Below are positions 31,370 to 38,776 of a stretch of DNA of 52,652 nt, one piece after another. How positions within the stretch are numbered: the first letter of the stretch is position 1; the number at the start of each line of letters is the position of its first letter. The stretch is taken from NCBI RefSeq assembly GCF_000156355.1, contig NZ_GG657900.1, forward strand, positions 1-52,652, written 5' to 3'. This DNA comes from Methylophaga thiooxydans DMS010. Its GTDB lineage: Bacteria > Pseudomonadota > Gammaproteobacteria > Nitrosococcales > Methylophagaceae. A program made the translations under genes and the position numbers. Below the pieces are notes generated by a model, which made no database searches, was not told the DNA's origin, and saw only the letters and a program-made list of their open reading frames with translations.

Positions 31370-31545
31370 TTGTTGTCATCCTTTTCTTTCTGAATGCGGT
31401 TATAAATTTCTTCACGATGAACAGAGACATCTTTTGGGGCTTCAACCCCGATCCGGACTTGATTACCTTTGGTACCAAGCACATTCACGACAACGTCATC
31501 ACCGATAATCAGGGCTTCGCCCACACGTCTTGTTAAAATCAGCAT
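31366..31545 (-). CDS. csrA: CsrA-family RNA-binding regulator, phage-encoded
   Basis: A 59-aa protein that reads as a full CsrA: it begins [20 protein letters not shown] and continues with [19 protein letters not shown] and [11 protein letters not shown]. The RNA-contact residues known from CsrA, Leu4 and Arg44, and the R6-R7 pair are present, so it should bind GGA-containing hairpins at ribosome sites as a dimer. It is embedded in the phage early operon: its ATG shares a base with the previous stop (TAATG) and its TGA overlaps the next ATG. A role in redirecting host translation, or timing phage translation, is inferred. It is too short to be found by a 60-aa cut-off. Confidence 0.93.
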   Translation of the reverse strand: MLILTRRVGEALIIGDDVVVNVLGTKGNQVRIGVEAPKDVSVHREEIYNRIQKEKDDNK

Positions 31546-31766
31546 TACTCACCTTCCTTTAATGAAATGGGTAACTTGCCAAGCAGTGACAAACTAATCT
31601 TCACGCCTAAATGAACGCCTTTGAGCACCTCCGGATCGGTTATTTCAATCTCTTCACCGATTTTGATAGAGGCACCTTTTTGATCCACTATCAGCTGCAA
31701 TTCATCAACTCGTTTCTGGTGCCATGCCATTAATTGTTGAATTACGTCTACTGTCGCTTCATCCAT
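31545..31766 (-). CDS. Hypothetical early protein (73 aa)
   Basis: A 73-aa protein (starts [20 protein letters not shown]) with a helical N-terminus and a beta C-terminus ([19 protein letters not shown]). No family recognised. Stop overlaps the csrA start (TAATG) and its own start overlaps the previous stop, so it is part of one coupled block with csrA. Confidence 0.7.
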   Translation of the reverse strand: MDEATVDVIQQLMAWHQKRVDELQLIVDQKGASIKIGEEIEITDPEVLKGVHLGVKISLSLLGKLPISLKEGE

Positions 31767-32377
31767 TACTCACCATCCTTTGGCCATACGACCTTGTTTA
31801 AATTGGGATCAAAGACTTGTTTAATGCGTTGAATCATCGGCGGCTTTGGACCGGTATTCATCGCGGGTAATAGTTTGTATCGCGCCAGACCACCACCATG
31901 GTTGGCTGGGATTATCTCTTTGAGATAATTCGCCTTAGCCAGAAAGGTGATGTAATCCTTGGCAGTGTTCGGTTCGATAGGTGTTTCTTCCGTAGAGGCT
32001 GATGCCACCAAATCACGCCAACTGAAATCACTCAGAATTCGCATGGTTCGCCACATCTGTTCACGGCTCTCGCCACCAGTGACGTGGTCACCTTTGCGGT
32101 TGACGCGAGGTGCATTCACACCGACATCACGAGTCAGCCTCCAGACAATGGCACCGCCCATGCGCTTGGTGGTGCGTTCCAGATAGCCAGCACCTTCCAG
32201 CCCTATCACGTAGGTTCTGGCTGTTCGGCGATTCACTTCATTCAGCTGTTTGTGATCACTGGTGTGTGCTTCCAGGTCAAGTAAAGAAAACACTTTCAAT
32301 TCACGTATGGCTTGCCAGCAGGCATCTCTACCTGACAGCTTGCCGTTTGCTCTTGTGATATGAACAGGCTGTGTCAT
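31766..32377 (-). CDS. Early protein with two winged-helix-like domains
   Basis: A 203-aa protein (starts MTQPVHITRANGKLSGRDAC) with a repeated architecture: AIRELKVFSLLDLEAHTSDH...ARTYVIGLEGAGYLER in the first half and MRILSDFSWRDLVASAS...AKDYITFLAKANYLKE in the second. Each half resembles a winged helix, so it probably binds DNA. The protein is a regular neighbour of MuB in Mu-like phages, but its role is not known to me. Overlaps MuB by 4 bp. Confidence 0.75.
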   Translation of the reverse strand: MTQPVHITRANGKLSGRDACWQAIRELKVFSLLDLEAHTSDHKQLNEVNRRTARTYVIGLEGAGYLERTTKRMGGAIVWRLTRDVGVNAPRVNRKGDHVTGGESREQMWRTMRILSDFSWRDLVASASTEETPIEPNTAKDYITFLAKANYLKEIIPANHGGGLARYKLLPAMNTGPKPPMIQRIKQVFDPNLNKVVWPKDGE

Positions 32378-33138
32378 TTAACCTTCCTCCTGGGTGCGTC
32401 GCCGGTATAGAGGGGACGGTTACCCCAGAGTTTGACGTCGATTTGGTCGGTACCAGCTGAGTAGGCGGCTTGCTGAACTTGGTTGAGATTGACGCAGATT
32501 CGACGGGCGACGCCCATGCTTTCACGCTGGATGCGTTCGAGCAGGTCATCAGCAATGGTGATGTCCGGGCAGTAAAGTTGGGACAGTTGTCGTGTGTCTT
32601 CCAGATCGGCAGGTTGAGCGCCTTGCCAAGCCAGCATTCGATTGTGGAACCGTTCCCACTTGAGCAGCTTGGTCGGGAGCTTCTCTTCACCGATCAGCAG
32701 GATGGCAGCGTTTGATCCTTCATAAATGTCACGCACTACTTCGACGGCTTTCTTTTCGACGATGTGATCCATCTCATCGATGATGAGCGGCAGACCACTC
32801 AGCGCCAGCTGCTGACTGATTTGCTCGACCATGTCATAGTTGGTCTTATCTGGCTGGATGCCCATTTCTTTGAGAATGGAAAGGAGCAGCGCTTTTTTTG
32901 TCCAGGTGCTTTTGCATTCAACGTAGTAAGCGCGGTATTTATTCGCTGCATAAGCTGCAGCAAACGATTTACCCCAGCCACTCGGGCCAAAGAAAGTGAC
33001 CATACCTGGTAGATGTGCTGGGCGATTCATCGCTTGTTCCAGCAATCGTGTACAGAGCATGACGTTTTTCAGTGGTGCCGTGGTGACAGAGGCTTCGACT
33101 CTGTCTCCCAAGTTGACCACGTTTTGATTTGTTGTCAT
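32374..33138 (-). CDS. Transposition target-DNA ATPase, MuB family
   Basis: A 254-aa AAA+ ATPase. Walker A is GPSGWGKSF at 51-59, Walker B is LPLIIDEMDHI near 116-126, and a sensor-like ILLIGEEKLPTKLLKWERFH follows. It coats target DNA with ATP, attracts the MuA complex and provides target immunity. It is shorter than Mu B (312 aa) because the extended N-terminal HTH region of Mu is missing, as in many relatives. A gap of 50 bp separates it from the transposase gene, longer than usual in this operon. Confidence 0.93.
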   Translation of the reverse strand: MTTNQNVVNLGDRVEASVTTAPLKNVMLCTRLLEQAMNRPAHLPGMVTFFGPSGWGKSFAAAYAANKYRAYYVECKSTWTKKALLLSILKEMGIQPDKTNYDMVEQISQQLALSGLPLIIDEMDHIVEKKAVEVVRDIYEGSNAAILLIGEEKLPTKLLKWERFHNRMLAWQGAQPADLEDTRQLSQLYCPDITIADDLLERIQRESMGVARRICVNLNQVQQAAYSAGTDQIDVKLWGNRPLYTGDAPRRKVK

Positions 33139-33162
33139 TATTTACCTCATCACGTTTTACTT

Positions 33163-33190
33163 ACCCGCCTGCCAGCGGGTTTGTTTTTTT
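33163..33190 (+). terminator. Intrinsic terminator facing the + direction at the A-B junction
   Basis: A 6-bp GC-rich stem (ACCCGC, CTGCCA loop, GCGGGT, 33163-33180) is followed on the + strand by TTGTTTTTTT and ends at the transposase stop codon. It faces against the early operon, so it would stop antisense transcription coming from the B side before it enters the transposase gene. On the minus strand it has no T-run and should let early transcripts pass. Confidence 0.6.
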
Positions 33191-35357
33191 ATGCCTCGAC
33201 AGTTTCGTCGAAGCTCTCAAAGTCAGCGCTGAACTCGCTCATAAAGCGGAACTCATCGCCTTTCTGGTACATCGCCCAGAATTTCTGATCAGCTGCTGAG
33301 AGTTGACTCCCTTCTCGCAACCGACGGTCTAAATTGACCCAACGCTTGTAGCGCGCTCTGGGGTCATCATTTCTTATGATTTGTGCTGCAGGCTCTTGTG
33401 GCTGTTGGAACTCGGCTTGGAATGTAGCCAGATCCTGTTTTTGTTCGTCAGTTAGTTGTGGCTGCGGTATGTGTCGGCCTAGTTCTGGCGCTGGGCGAAG
33501 TGGTCTGACCACTTTCGGGTTGGCGACTTCAGGCTGTGGCTGCAAAGGCAGGCGACTTGCCACTTCCATTGCATCCATCGCGACTTCGGCTTTCGCTGCC
33601 AGCTTGGTGGCCTTGATAAAGCGAGTGCGATGCTTGTTGAAGCTTCGAGCCGCTTCAGTATCACCAAACCCAGTAGCTTCAATACATTGCGCCTCACCGA
33701 TATAGCGATTATCTAAGGTGTAGGCATAGACGATTTCATGCAGCGCTTGAGGGTCAAAACGAACGGTAATCTTCTGGCCTGCAAAGTCGAGCAACGCTGG
33801 CGCGTGGTAGCGGTTTTTGCCTTGTCCTGTGGCTGATCCGGCATCAAGATTAAATGATCCATCTTTCTGCACTTTGATGGCTTCAGCCATCAGCAGCCAC
33901 ATGCGACGTTGTTCTTGGTTAGCTGTTTTGATAACGGCGGTTTGATAGCTTTCGGTGAAAGCTTGATCAAAACTTTTTGTGCCGTTGCAGATTTCAGTGC
34001 GTCGAGCCGGTTTGGCATTCCAAGCAATGATTTCTTGTTCCAGTACTGCTAGGAACGTTTCAATGGGTACCGCTTTTTTGGCGTAGTTTTCTGGCTTGGC
34101 CATTGGGTTTGGGCCGGTATAGGCACCTTCAAACTTAGGATGCTTGTCCAGATATTCACCAAGACCACCAACACCAAAGGCACGTTCGACAGGTTTAGCC
34201 TGACCGTGTCCTTTGCCGCCAATCACTGATGTCCAGTGCACTTTGATACCGAGCGTAGGGAATAGGCCGAGTGGATCATCTTCTTTTACGGTGAAGCGAT
34301 AGCGGTTTTTAACGCCACCGGTCATCCATTTATTGGCTGCAGCGCGGGTGTTATCAATAGTGACGTGTTCGGGTATGCCGAACTGATCCACAACATCGCC
34401 AAAACTGGCTCGGATTGAGTCGGTGTTTTCTGATTCATCGACGCGGTAAGCCAGTATTTTGCGGCTGTAGACGTCCTGCCAGAACCACGTTTTCATGCGC
34501 GTTACATCGCCATTTGGCAATAGAACAAACACGTTGTGTTGGTAGCCATCACCATTGATCCACTCAAGCGCATGTAGCTCTTGGACTGTTCGCTGTTGGG
34601 CAGGAAACAGTTTGATCAAACCGGCTTCACCTTCACGTAGATAAACGCGGGTTGCCAGCGGTATGGCTTTGATGCGACGTTCCAGTGTTTTTTTGCTGGG
34701 GATTTTCCAGCCTTGTTCGGCTGCAGTACGTTGTAGTCGGTAGTAACAGGCTTCGAACTCTGGCTGCTCCAGGCGAAGGTAATCGGCTTTGTAAAATTCC
34801 CAAGCCTCAGTATCCATATCTGCTGTGACCGTTCGGCCAACAAAGCCGGGTACCAGCGCGGCTAACCAGTCTTGACGAGCATAGAATTTCACCCCTTTCT
34901 TGCTCTTGGTACCGTGATACCAGCCTTGCATGGTGCGTTCACTAATGTCGTTTTGATCAGCCACCAGTAAGAAGGCATTCTTAAGTGTGGCGCCACCGTT
35001 TTCTGTCAGAGCCATGACCTGCAAAAGCAGGTTGAGTTTGTTCTGAGCTGCGTCCTTTTGTTTTTGTGGCTTGTTGTCATAGTGCTGCCATAATGCTTGA
35101 GGATCGTAGCTAAATTCAGTGCTTTCCGAGCTGCTCTTAACTGGGGTCGGCAGGTGTTGTTTTATCAACGCGGCCTGAGTTTCTACTGGCAGGCTGGAAA
35201 GGTGGTATTCATTTGCTGATCCACCTCTTACTTTTACTTGCCTTGTATTCCAGCCTTGTTTTGAGGCCTGCTGATTAACGCCACGCTTGTACTTTGGAAG
35301 ACCTGGTTTGTTTGCTAATTCAGTTGCTGTGAACCATTCCCTGTTTTGTTCAGTCAT
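33189..35357 (-). CDS. Transposase, MuA family (DDE)
   Basis: A 722-aa Mu-type transposase. Residues 1-60 hold the N-terminal DNA-binding domain (REWFTATELANKPGLPKYKR, KQGWNTRQVKVRGGSANEYH). The catalytic core has D270 (INGDGYQHN), D335 (TIDNTRAA) and E391 (KPVERAFG), nearly the same positions as D269, D336 and E392 of MuA. The C-terminal part includes beta-barrel and MuB-interaction regions (RFDPQALHEIVYAYTLDNRY). It cuts the phage ends and joins them to target DNA. A GAGGGCGG element favours 35357 as start rather than 35372. It lies 7 bp into the preceding gene. Confidence 0.97.
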   Translation of the reverse strand: MTEQNREWFTATELANKPGLPKYKRGVNQQASKQGWNTRQVKVRGGSANEYHLSSLPVETQAALIKQHLPTPVKSSSESTEFSYDPQALWQHYDNKPQKQKDAAQNKLNLLLQVMALTENGGATLKNAFLLVADQNDISERTMQGWYHGTKSKKGVKFYARQDWLAALVPGFVGRTVTADMDTEAWEFYKADYLRLEQPEFEACYYRLQRTAAEQGWKIPSKKTLERRIKAIPLATRVYLREGEAGLIKLFPAQQRTVQELHALEWINGDGYQHNVFVLLPNGDVTRMKTWFWQDVYSRKILAYRVDESENTDSIRASFGDVVDQFGIPEHVTIDNTRAAANKWMTGGVKNRYRFTVKEDDPLGLFPTLGIKVHWTSVIGGKGHGQAKPVERAFGVGGLGEYLDKHPKFEGAYTGPNPMAKPENYAKKAVPIETFLAVLEQEIIAWNAKPARRTEICNGTKSFDQAFTESYQTAVIKTANQEQRRMWLLMAEAIKVQKDGSFNLDAGSATGQGKNRYHAPALLDFAGQKITVRFDPQALHEIVYAYTLDNRYIGEAQCIEATGFGDTEAARSFNKHRTRFIKATKLAAKAEVAMDAMEVASRLPLQPQPEVANPKVVRPLRPAPELGRHIPQPQLTDEQKQDLATFQAEFQQPQEPAAQIIRNDDPRARYKRWVNLDRRLREGSQLSAADQKFWAMYQKGDEFRFMSEFSADFESFDETVEA

Positions 35358-35844
35358 CTTCACCGCCCTCAAAATCTAGACCTGGCTGACTCTGAGAGAT
35401 AACATTTTCTCTGTGGTATGCCACGCCAGCTAACAGTCGAGTGAGCGCTGAAGTAAGGATATCTACCGACTCACCCTCACGATAAAACTTGATTAGCAAA
35501 CTCATTGCATCTGCAGAAAGCTGCTGTAGTTCGGCTAAACCTAGTTCATCCACTTTTTTCCCTGTGGGGATTTGAATCATCAGCTTGTTACTTCGGTAAC
35601 CCAGATATTGGGTGACATAATCCATCTCACAGATATGCTCATATGCCGGGATAAAACTGACTGGCATATCACCAGTAGAGAGCCATTTGTATAAGCGGTC
35701 TTCACTGACAGCCATCAGTTCAGCGATAGCTGGAACAGTTAGCCTTTTGAACTGTCTGGCGTACTCTTTATTAAGCCGCAGCGCGTCTTTTATATTGTTC
35801 GGCTGGATGCGTTTCCAAGCCACCTTACTTTTTGGAATTCTCAT
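35350..35844 (-). CDS. HTH DNA-binding early protein
   Basis: A 164-aa protein (start MRIPKSKVAWKRIQPNNIKD at 35844; a 25-codon upstream extension is unlikely because it leads into the antisense gene). It has a LTVPAIAELMAVSEDRLYKW helix-turn-helix in the first half and a helical second half (ELQQLSADAMSLLIKFYREG) ending in an acidic tail. The layout is that of phage CII-like or Ner-downstream regulators preceding Mu-type transposases. Exact family not recognised. Overlaps the transposase start by 8 bp. Confidence 0.72.
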   Translation of the reverse strand: MRIPKSKVAWKRIQPNNIKDALRLNKEYARQFKRLTVPAIAELMAVSEDRLYKWLSTGDMPVSFIPAYEHICEMDYVTQYLGYRSNKLMIQIPTGKKVDELGLAELQQLSADAMSLLIKFYREGESVDILTSALTRLLAGVAYHRENVISQSQPGLDFEGGEDD

Positions 35845-35934
35845 CACAACACCACTTCCAAATTTATTGATTGTTGCGGCAGTACTGCACGGGATAGGCT
35901 GGTTCTGCGTTTTAACCAAACAGGAGATAACAAA

Positions 35935-36387
35935 GTGAAAACAACCAGACCAGCACCCGTCAGTGCCGCGTATTTACACGGGCAGAATGATGGATTCATC
36001 ATCATTTCATCGACCATGCTTTTATCCGAGCTATCAGCTTTTTTAAAAGCATTGAAAGTTGACAAATCGGACATACGTGAACCGGACAATTCAGAGGAAC
36101 TTCCACAACTCGCTGAGACTGTTGCTTGGCAAGTTGTTGAAAACGTATTGCCGCCTTCATCCGCGACGCTTTGTAAGCAGATTGGCGATCTGGATCACCA
36201 AACCCAGGAGAAACTGGCATTCCGTCTTTATCAACTAAAAAGTTTGATTGCGACGTTGAAGCGCACTCATCCAGCCGATACTTACCTTGTGCCGCCGAAC
36301 TGGAATCGCCGTTGGTTTGAACTGCTTTGTGGGCGCGTGCTTTTTGCGGATGTAAGTGCTCTTGATGCGGATAGTTATCAACCATGA
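35935..36387 (+). CDS. Hypothetical protein encoded antisense to the early operon
   Basis: A 150-aa protein on the + strand, between two minus-strand early genes. It begins at a GTG (35935) with an AGGAG element about 8 nt upstream, the best ribosome site in the area. The protein (ELPQLAETVAWQVVENVLPP, TQEKLAFRLYQLKSLIATLK, VPPNWNRRWFELLCGRVLFA) is amphipathic and gene-like, whereas the overlapping minus-strand frame (36002-36385) is composed like a shadow. Its stop codon directly abuts the stop of the Ner-like gene (36,387/36,388), so the two transcripts collide. It may use a promoter shared with or separate from the repressor. No family recognised. Confidence 0.65.
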   Translation: MKTTRPAPVSAAYLHGQNDGFIIISSTMLLSELSAFLKALKVDKSDIREPDNSEELPQLAETVAWQVVENVLPPSSATLCKQIGDLDHQTQEKLAFRLYQLKSLIATLKRTHPADTYLVPPNWNRRWFELLCGRVLFADVSALDADSYQP

Positions 36388-36672
36388 TTAGGCGCTCTCA
36401 GCAAGACCGGCTTCTGCCAGACGCGCTTTTGCTTGATCAATTTTGGCTTGGCGATCAGTTTTTACATCAGACTGATAGCGGGGAATATCCGGAAAAACTG
36501 CTGCAATATCTTTCTCGATTAGCACGGATATTGATCGTGCAACTCTTAAACTTTCCGCTCGTCTTGCACAAACATTCATTACATGCTGATGAGTGCAACC
36601 AATTACTTCACCAGCGACTAACCAAGAAAGACCTTTGGCTTTCAATGCTTGATGTATTTGCTTGTAGTTCAT
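36388..36672 (-). CDS. ner: Ner-like HTH regulator
   Basis: A 94-aa protein, first gene of the early operon. It has a helix-turn-helix (IHQALKAKGLSWLVAGEVIG, CTHQHVMNVCARRAES) and ends FPDIPRYQSD..., similar in layout to Mu Ner, which represses the early and repressor promoters after the first rounds of transcription. It is somewhat longer than Mu Ner (75 aa) because of a Lys/Ala-rich tail. The order repressor/Ner in divergent orientation is the Mu arrangement. Confidence 0.78.
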   Translation of the reverse strand: MNYKQIHQALKAKGLSWLVAGEVIGCTHQHVMNVCARRAESLRVARSISVLIEKDIAAVFPDIPRYQSDVKTDRQAKIDQAKARLAEAGLAESA

Positions 36673-36701
36673 TGTTACAATCCGTAATTAAATATATAAG
36701 C

Positions 36702-36719
36702 GTTTACATAAATGCAAAC
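36702..36719. promoter_or_regulatory. Operator-like inverted repeat 1
   Basis: GTTTACAT AA ATGCAAAC is an imperfect inverted repeat (one mismatch) between the Ner and repressor genes, downstream of the early promoter. It is a probable binding site for the S24 repressor or Ner. Confidence 0.6.
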
Positions 36720-36739
36720 AAAACATAACACCTGCAAAA

Positions 36740-36768
36740 ATTATGTACACATAAAATAACATTGTCAA
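36740..36768 (-). promoter_or_regulatory. Early promoter (Pe) of the prophage with an overlapping operator
   Basis: On the minus strand TTGACA (36768-36763) is followed after exactly 17 bp by CATAAT (36745-36740), a near-consensus sigma-70 promoter directed at the Ner gene. The perfect inverted repeat TTATGT AC ACATAA (36741-36754) overlaps its -10 and spacer, so a bound repressor would block it. The -35 box lies only 10 bp before the repressor ATG. Confidence 0.82.
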
Positions 36769-36777
36769 GGGCTTGTA

Positions 36778-37596
36778 ATGGAATCATTAGTTTACATTGG
36801 CGGCAGAATACTAGAGGAGCGTAAGCGTCTACGCTTAACCCAGCAGGATGTTGCTGACTTTGTTGGAATCACAAGGCAGTCACAAGCCAAATATGAAAAA
36901 GGTGAACGTAGCCCTGATGCTATTTATTTAGAAAAAATATTAGGGCTTGGGTTTAATTCGTATTACGTGCTGACGGGGAACGAAACCTTTCCAACTCGAT
37001 CCCACTTAGATGTTGATGATAATTCATCATCAACACATAGAAATTCAAACGAATCAGAAACTTATGAAAAGCGGGATCGAAAATCTAAAGTGGGGCAAGT
37101 CGATCCCACTTCCAACGAAGAAGTGGGATCGAGCATCAAAGACTATTCAGCAGGAACTGGTAGCATTATGGAAACATTCGCCCACATCCCACTGTTTGAT
37201 GTAAAAGCATCAGCTGGCAACGGTTATGTCATTCACGAGGAAGAGGAAACTGATGCACTTATATTCAAAAAAGAATGGATATATAACGAGCTACACAGCA
37301 GCCCAGCTAATTTATATCTGATTTATGTAGAAGGTGAGAGCATGGAGCCTGCATTGCGTCCAGGCGACGTTATACTCGTTGATCACACTGACAACGTTGC
37401 TAAACGTGACGGCATCTATGTAATCAGAATGGGTGAGTCATTACTAGTTAAACGGCTACAGCGCCTACCAAGTCAGCGGTTAAAGGTTACCAGTGATAAT
37501 CCAGCTTATGAGCCTTTTGAGATATCACTGGATTTTGATTTGCAGAACGAGCTTTCGATTATTGGGCGAGTTGTTTGGAGTGGTCGTCGTCACTAA
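36778..37596 (+). CDS. Phage repressor, HTH plus S24 peptidase
   Basis: A 272-aa repressor of the cI/LexA kind. The N-terminal HTH is at 18-50 (RLRLTQQDVADFVGITRQSQ), the linker (75-130) is long, hydrophilic and repetitive, and the C-terminal S24 domain has the self-cleavage site near A146-G147 (KASAGNGYV), catalytic Ser188 (GESMEP) and Lys225 (LLVKRL). Cleavage stimulated by RecA would induce the prophage, unlike Mu itself, whose repressor is not an S24 protein. It is divergent from Ner across a 105-bp operator region. Confidence 0.93.
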   Translation: MESLVYIGGRILEERKRLRLTQQDVADFVGITRQSQAKYEKGERSPDAIYLEKILGLGFNSYYVLTGNETFPTRSHLDVDDNSSSTHRNSNESETYEKRDRKSKVGQVDPTSNEEVGSSIKDYSAGTGSIMETFAHIPLFDVKASAGNGYVIHEEEETDALIFKKEWIYNELHSSPANLYLIYVEGESMEPALRPGDVILVDHTDNVAKRDGIYVIRMGESLLVKRLQRLPSQRLKVTSDNPAYEPFEISLDFDLQNELSIIGRVVWSGRRH

Positions 37597-37770
37597 TGAG
37601 CTTGATCGCAATTCATGTGTCTAAATGTTTACTATATTTAAAATGATCGCGATCCATAATTAATTATTAAATAAGCTTTAAATGTTACTCAAACCCTCAT
37701 TATTAAAAGCTTCTTCCCATTTAAAACCATTAAATCCCGTTATATCCCGTCTTACTTAATCCATCTGTCC
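37597..37770. other. Prophage left-end DNA with repeated motifs (likely transposase-binding end)
   Basis: No gene fits this AT-rich stretch. It contains two TAAATGTT copies (37622-37629, 37679-37686), paired ATCCCGT units 11 bp apart (37734-37740, 37745-37751) and a TTTAAAACCATTAAATCCCG block (37720-37739), a crowding of short repeats as expected for multiple MuA-type sites. The phage end should be a ...CA on the + strand close to 37,770. The candidate fitting the interrupted receptor frame best is the CA in TCCTCA just before TTCAT, at 37,770-37,771, but others within 20 bp are possible. Confidence 0.55.
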
Positions 37771-37974
37771 TCATTCATCCATCGTGTCATCAACATGACT
37801 GATAGCCAGCTCATCTCTAGTGATGCTGTCCACTGAGCCTGCGAGATTGTTCTCACTATAACTTGGTGTCGTGCCGACCACGATCATCGGTGACATCTGA
37901 TTGTTTGCTGAAACGGACTGAACTGAGGCTGCCAAAGCGCCTGTCACAAGTGTTGCTAATAACTGTTTCTTCAC
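37771..37974 (-). pseudogene. TonB-dependent receptor gene, truncated by the prophage (5' end only)
   Basis: A 67-codon frame starts with a Sec signal (MKKQLLATLVTGALAASVQS, cleavage near VSA|NNQ) and continues as the start of a TonB-dependent receptor: a TonB-box-like MIVVGTTPSYS, then the first plug strand SVDSITRDELAISHVDDTMD. The frame ends at TGA beside the prophage end. A complete receptor has about 650-750 aa, so this is the 5' stub of a gene interrupted by insertion; the remainder is expected beyond the far end of the prophage. It follows an ABC ATPase gene by 21 bp and lies in a cluster with Zur-type control, so it may be a zinc (or other metal) receptor. Confidence 0.8.
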
Positions 37975-37995
37975 TACGTTGAATATCCTGATTTG

Positions 37996-38697
37996 TTAAG
38001 CGGCAAACTGACGGAAATATTGATCATTCAACTCCGCTAAACTCAATGTGGGTTTATGCAGCAATTGTTTGAGTTGGCCCTGACTCATAATGCCAATGTG
38101 ATCAGCTAACTCTCTGGCACAGAACAGGTCATGGGTGACAATCAATACCGCTGTTCCGCGTTCTTTGATCGTATTAATGACGTCAATAAATTCTCGTGTA
38201 GCAACAGGATCAAGTCCCGATGTTGGCTCGTCCATTACCACCAGCTTCGCGTGTTTAAGCAAAGCAAAGGCTATTGCCACTTTTTGTCGCATACCTTTGG
38301 AAAAACTGCCGAGTTTTTTTGCGTGATGAACTGATTCAACACCGGTCCTCTCTAATGCTGCAGCCATGGACTCTGCTGTCACATCCACTTTCGCTAACTC
38401 AGCCAAATACGTCATATTTTCGAGTGCAGTAAATGCGGGATAGAGCTGTACATTTTCAGGGATATACATCATCTGACGACGACACTGCTCACTCTGCCTG
38501 TGCATATCAAGGCCATCGAGAGTAGCCAAACCAGAATCAGGCTCAGTAAAACCCAACAACATGTTCACTGTGGTGGTTTTGCCGGCACCGTTGGCTCCTA
38601 ACAGACAGAGCACTTCCCCTGCATCCAGTGAAAAGCTCAAATCCTTAACAGCATGATTATGATCAAAAAATTTATTCAGATTGCTTACTTCAAGCAT
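37996..38697 (-). CDS. ABC transporter ATP-binding protein
   Basis: A 233-aa ABC ATPase. Walker A is GANGAGKTT (34-42), the Q-loop region is MYIPENVQLYP, the signature is LGSFSKGMRQKVAIA and Walker B is KLVVMDEPTSGLDP, followed by the switch His (IVTHDLF). It belongs to the ABC-2/NosF-like export type rather than ZnuC. No permease is next to it, so the permease may lie beyond the prophage. A 19-bp palindrome precedes the gene by 24 bp, probably its operator. Start codon ATG at 38697. Confidence 0.9.
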   Translation of the reverse strand: MLEVSNLNKFFDHNHAVKDLSFSLDAGEVLCLLGANGAGKTTTVNMLLGFTEPDSGLATLDGLDMHRQSEQCRRQMMYIPENVQLYPAFTALENMTYLAELAKVDVTAESMAAALERTGVESVHHAKKLGSFSKGMRQKVAIAFALLKHAKLVVMDEPTSGLDPVATREFIDVINTIKERGTAVLIVTHDLFCARELADHIGIMSQGQLKQLLHKPTLSLAELNDQYFRQFAA

Positions 38698-38720
38698 GCT
38701 CTACCTAAACCTCAAAAAAT

Positions 38721-38739
38721 AACGATATATCATATCGTT
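38721..38739. promoter_or_regulatory. Putative Zur box upstream of the ABC-receptor operon
   Basis: AACGATATATCATATCGTT is a perfect 8-3-8 inverted repeat located between zur and the ABC gene. It aligns base for base in the middle (GATAnATCATATC) with the element at 41937-41955 before the other cluster operon. Zur or a related Fur-family protein is the likely binder. Confidence 0.72.
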
Positions 38740-38776
38740 TTATAGCGAAATATTCTAACTTATTGGCTTTGCATCG

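Larger units (their letters stand above)
1..37770. mobile_element. Mu-like transposable prophage, most of it, late end at or beyond the window start
   Basis: Gene content and order follow phage Mu read from right to left: repressor, Ner, transposase A, ATPase B, small early genes, GemA, Mor, lysis, terminase, portal, gpF, gpG, protease/scaffold, capsid T, tail genes, fibres, Com plus modification enzyme. There is no integrase, as expected for a replicative-transposition phage. The left end falls near 37,770, where a host TonB-receptor reading frame stops abruptly. The exact end dinucleotide and the 5-bp target duplication cannot be fixed because the other junction is outside the window. At least 37.7 kb is present, about the size of Mu, so the right end should lie at or just left of position 1. 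All essential modules look open, so it may be intact. Confidence 0.93.

Noticed and set aside
36002..36385. A 127-codon minus-strand frame that would fill the gap in the early operon
   Set aside because: Its start has no ribosome site and its composition is that of a shadow, while the + strand frame over the same DNA has a strong AGGAG-GTG start and protein-like sequence. Kept as the main alternative.
37720..37770. Assigning the exact phage end and 5-bp target repeat
   Set aside because: Several CA dinucleotides within 20 bp fit; without the other junction no choice can be proven.
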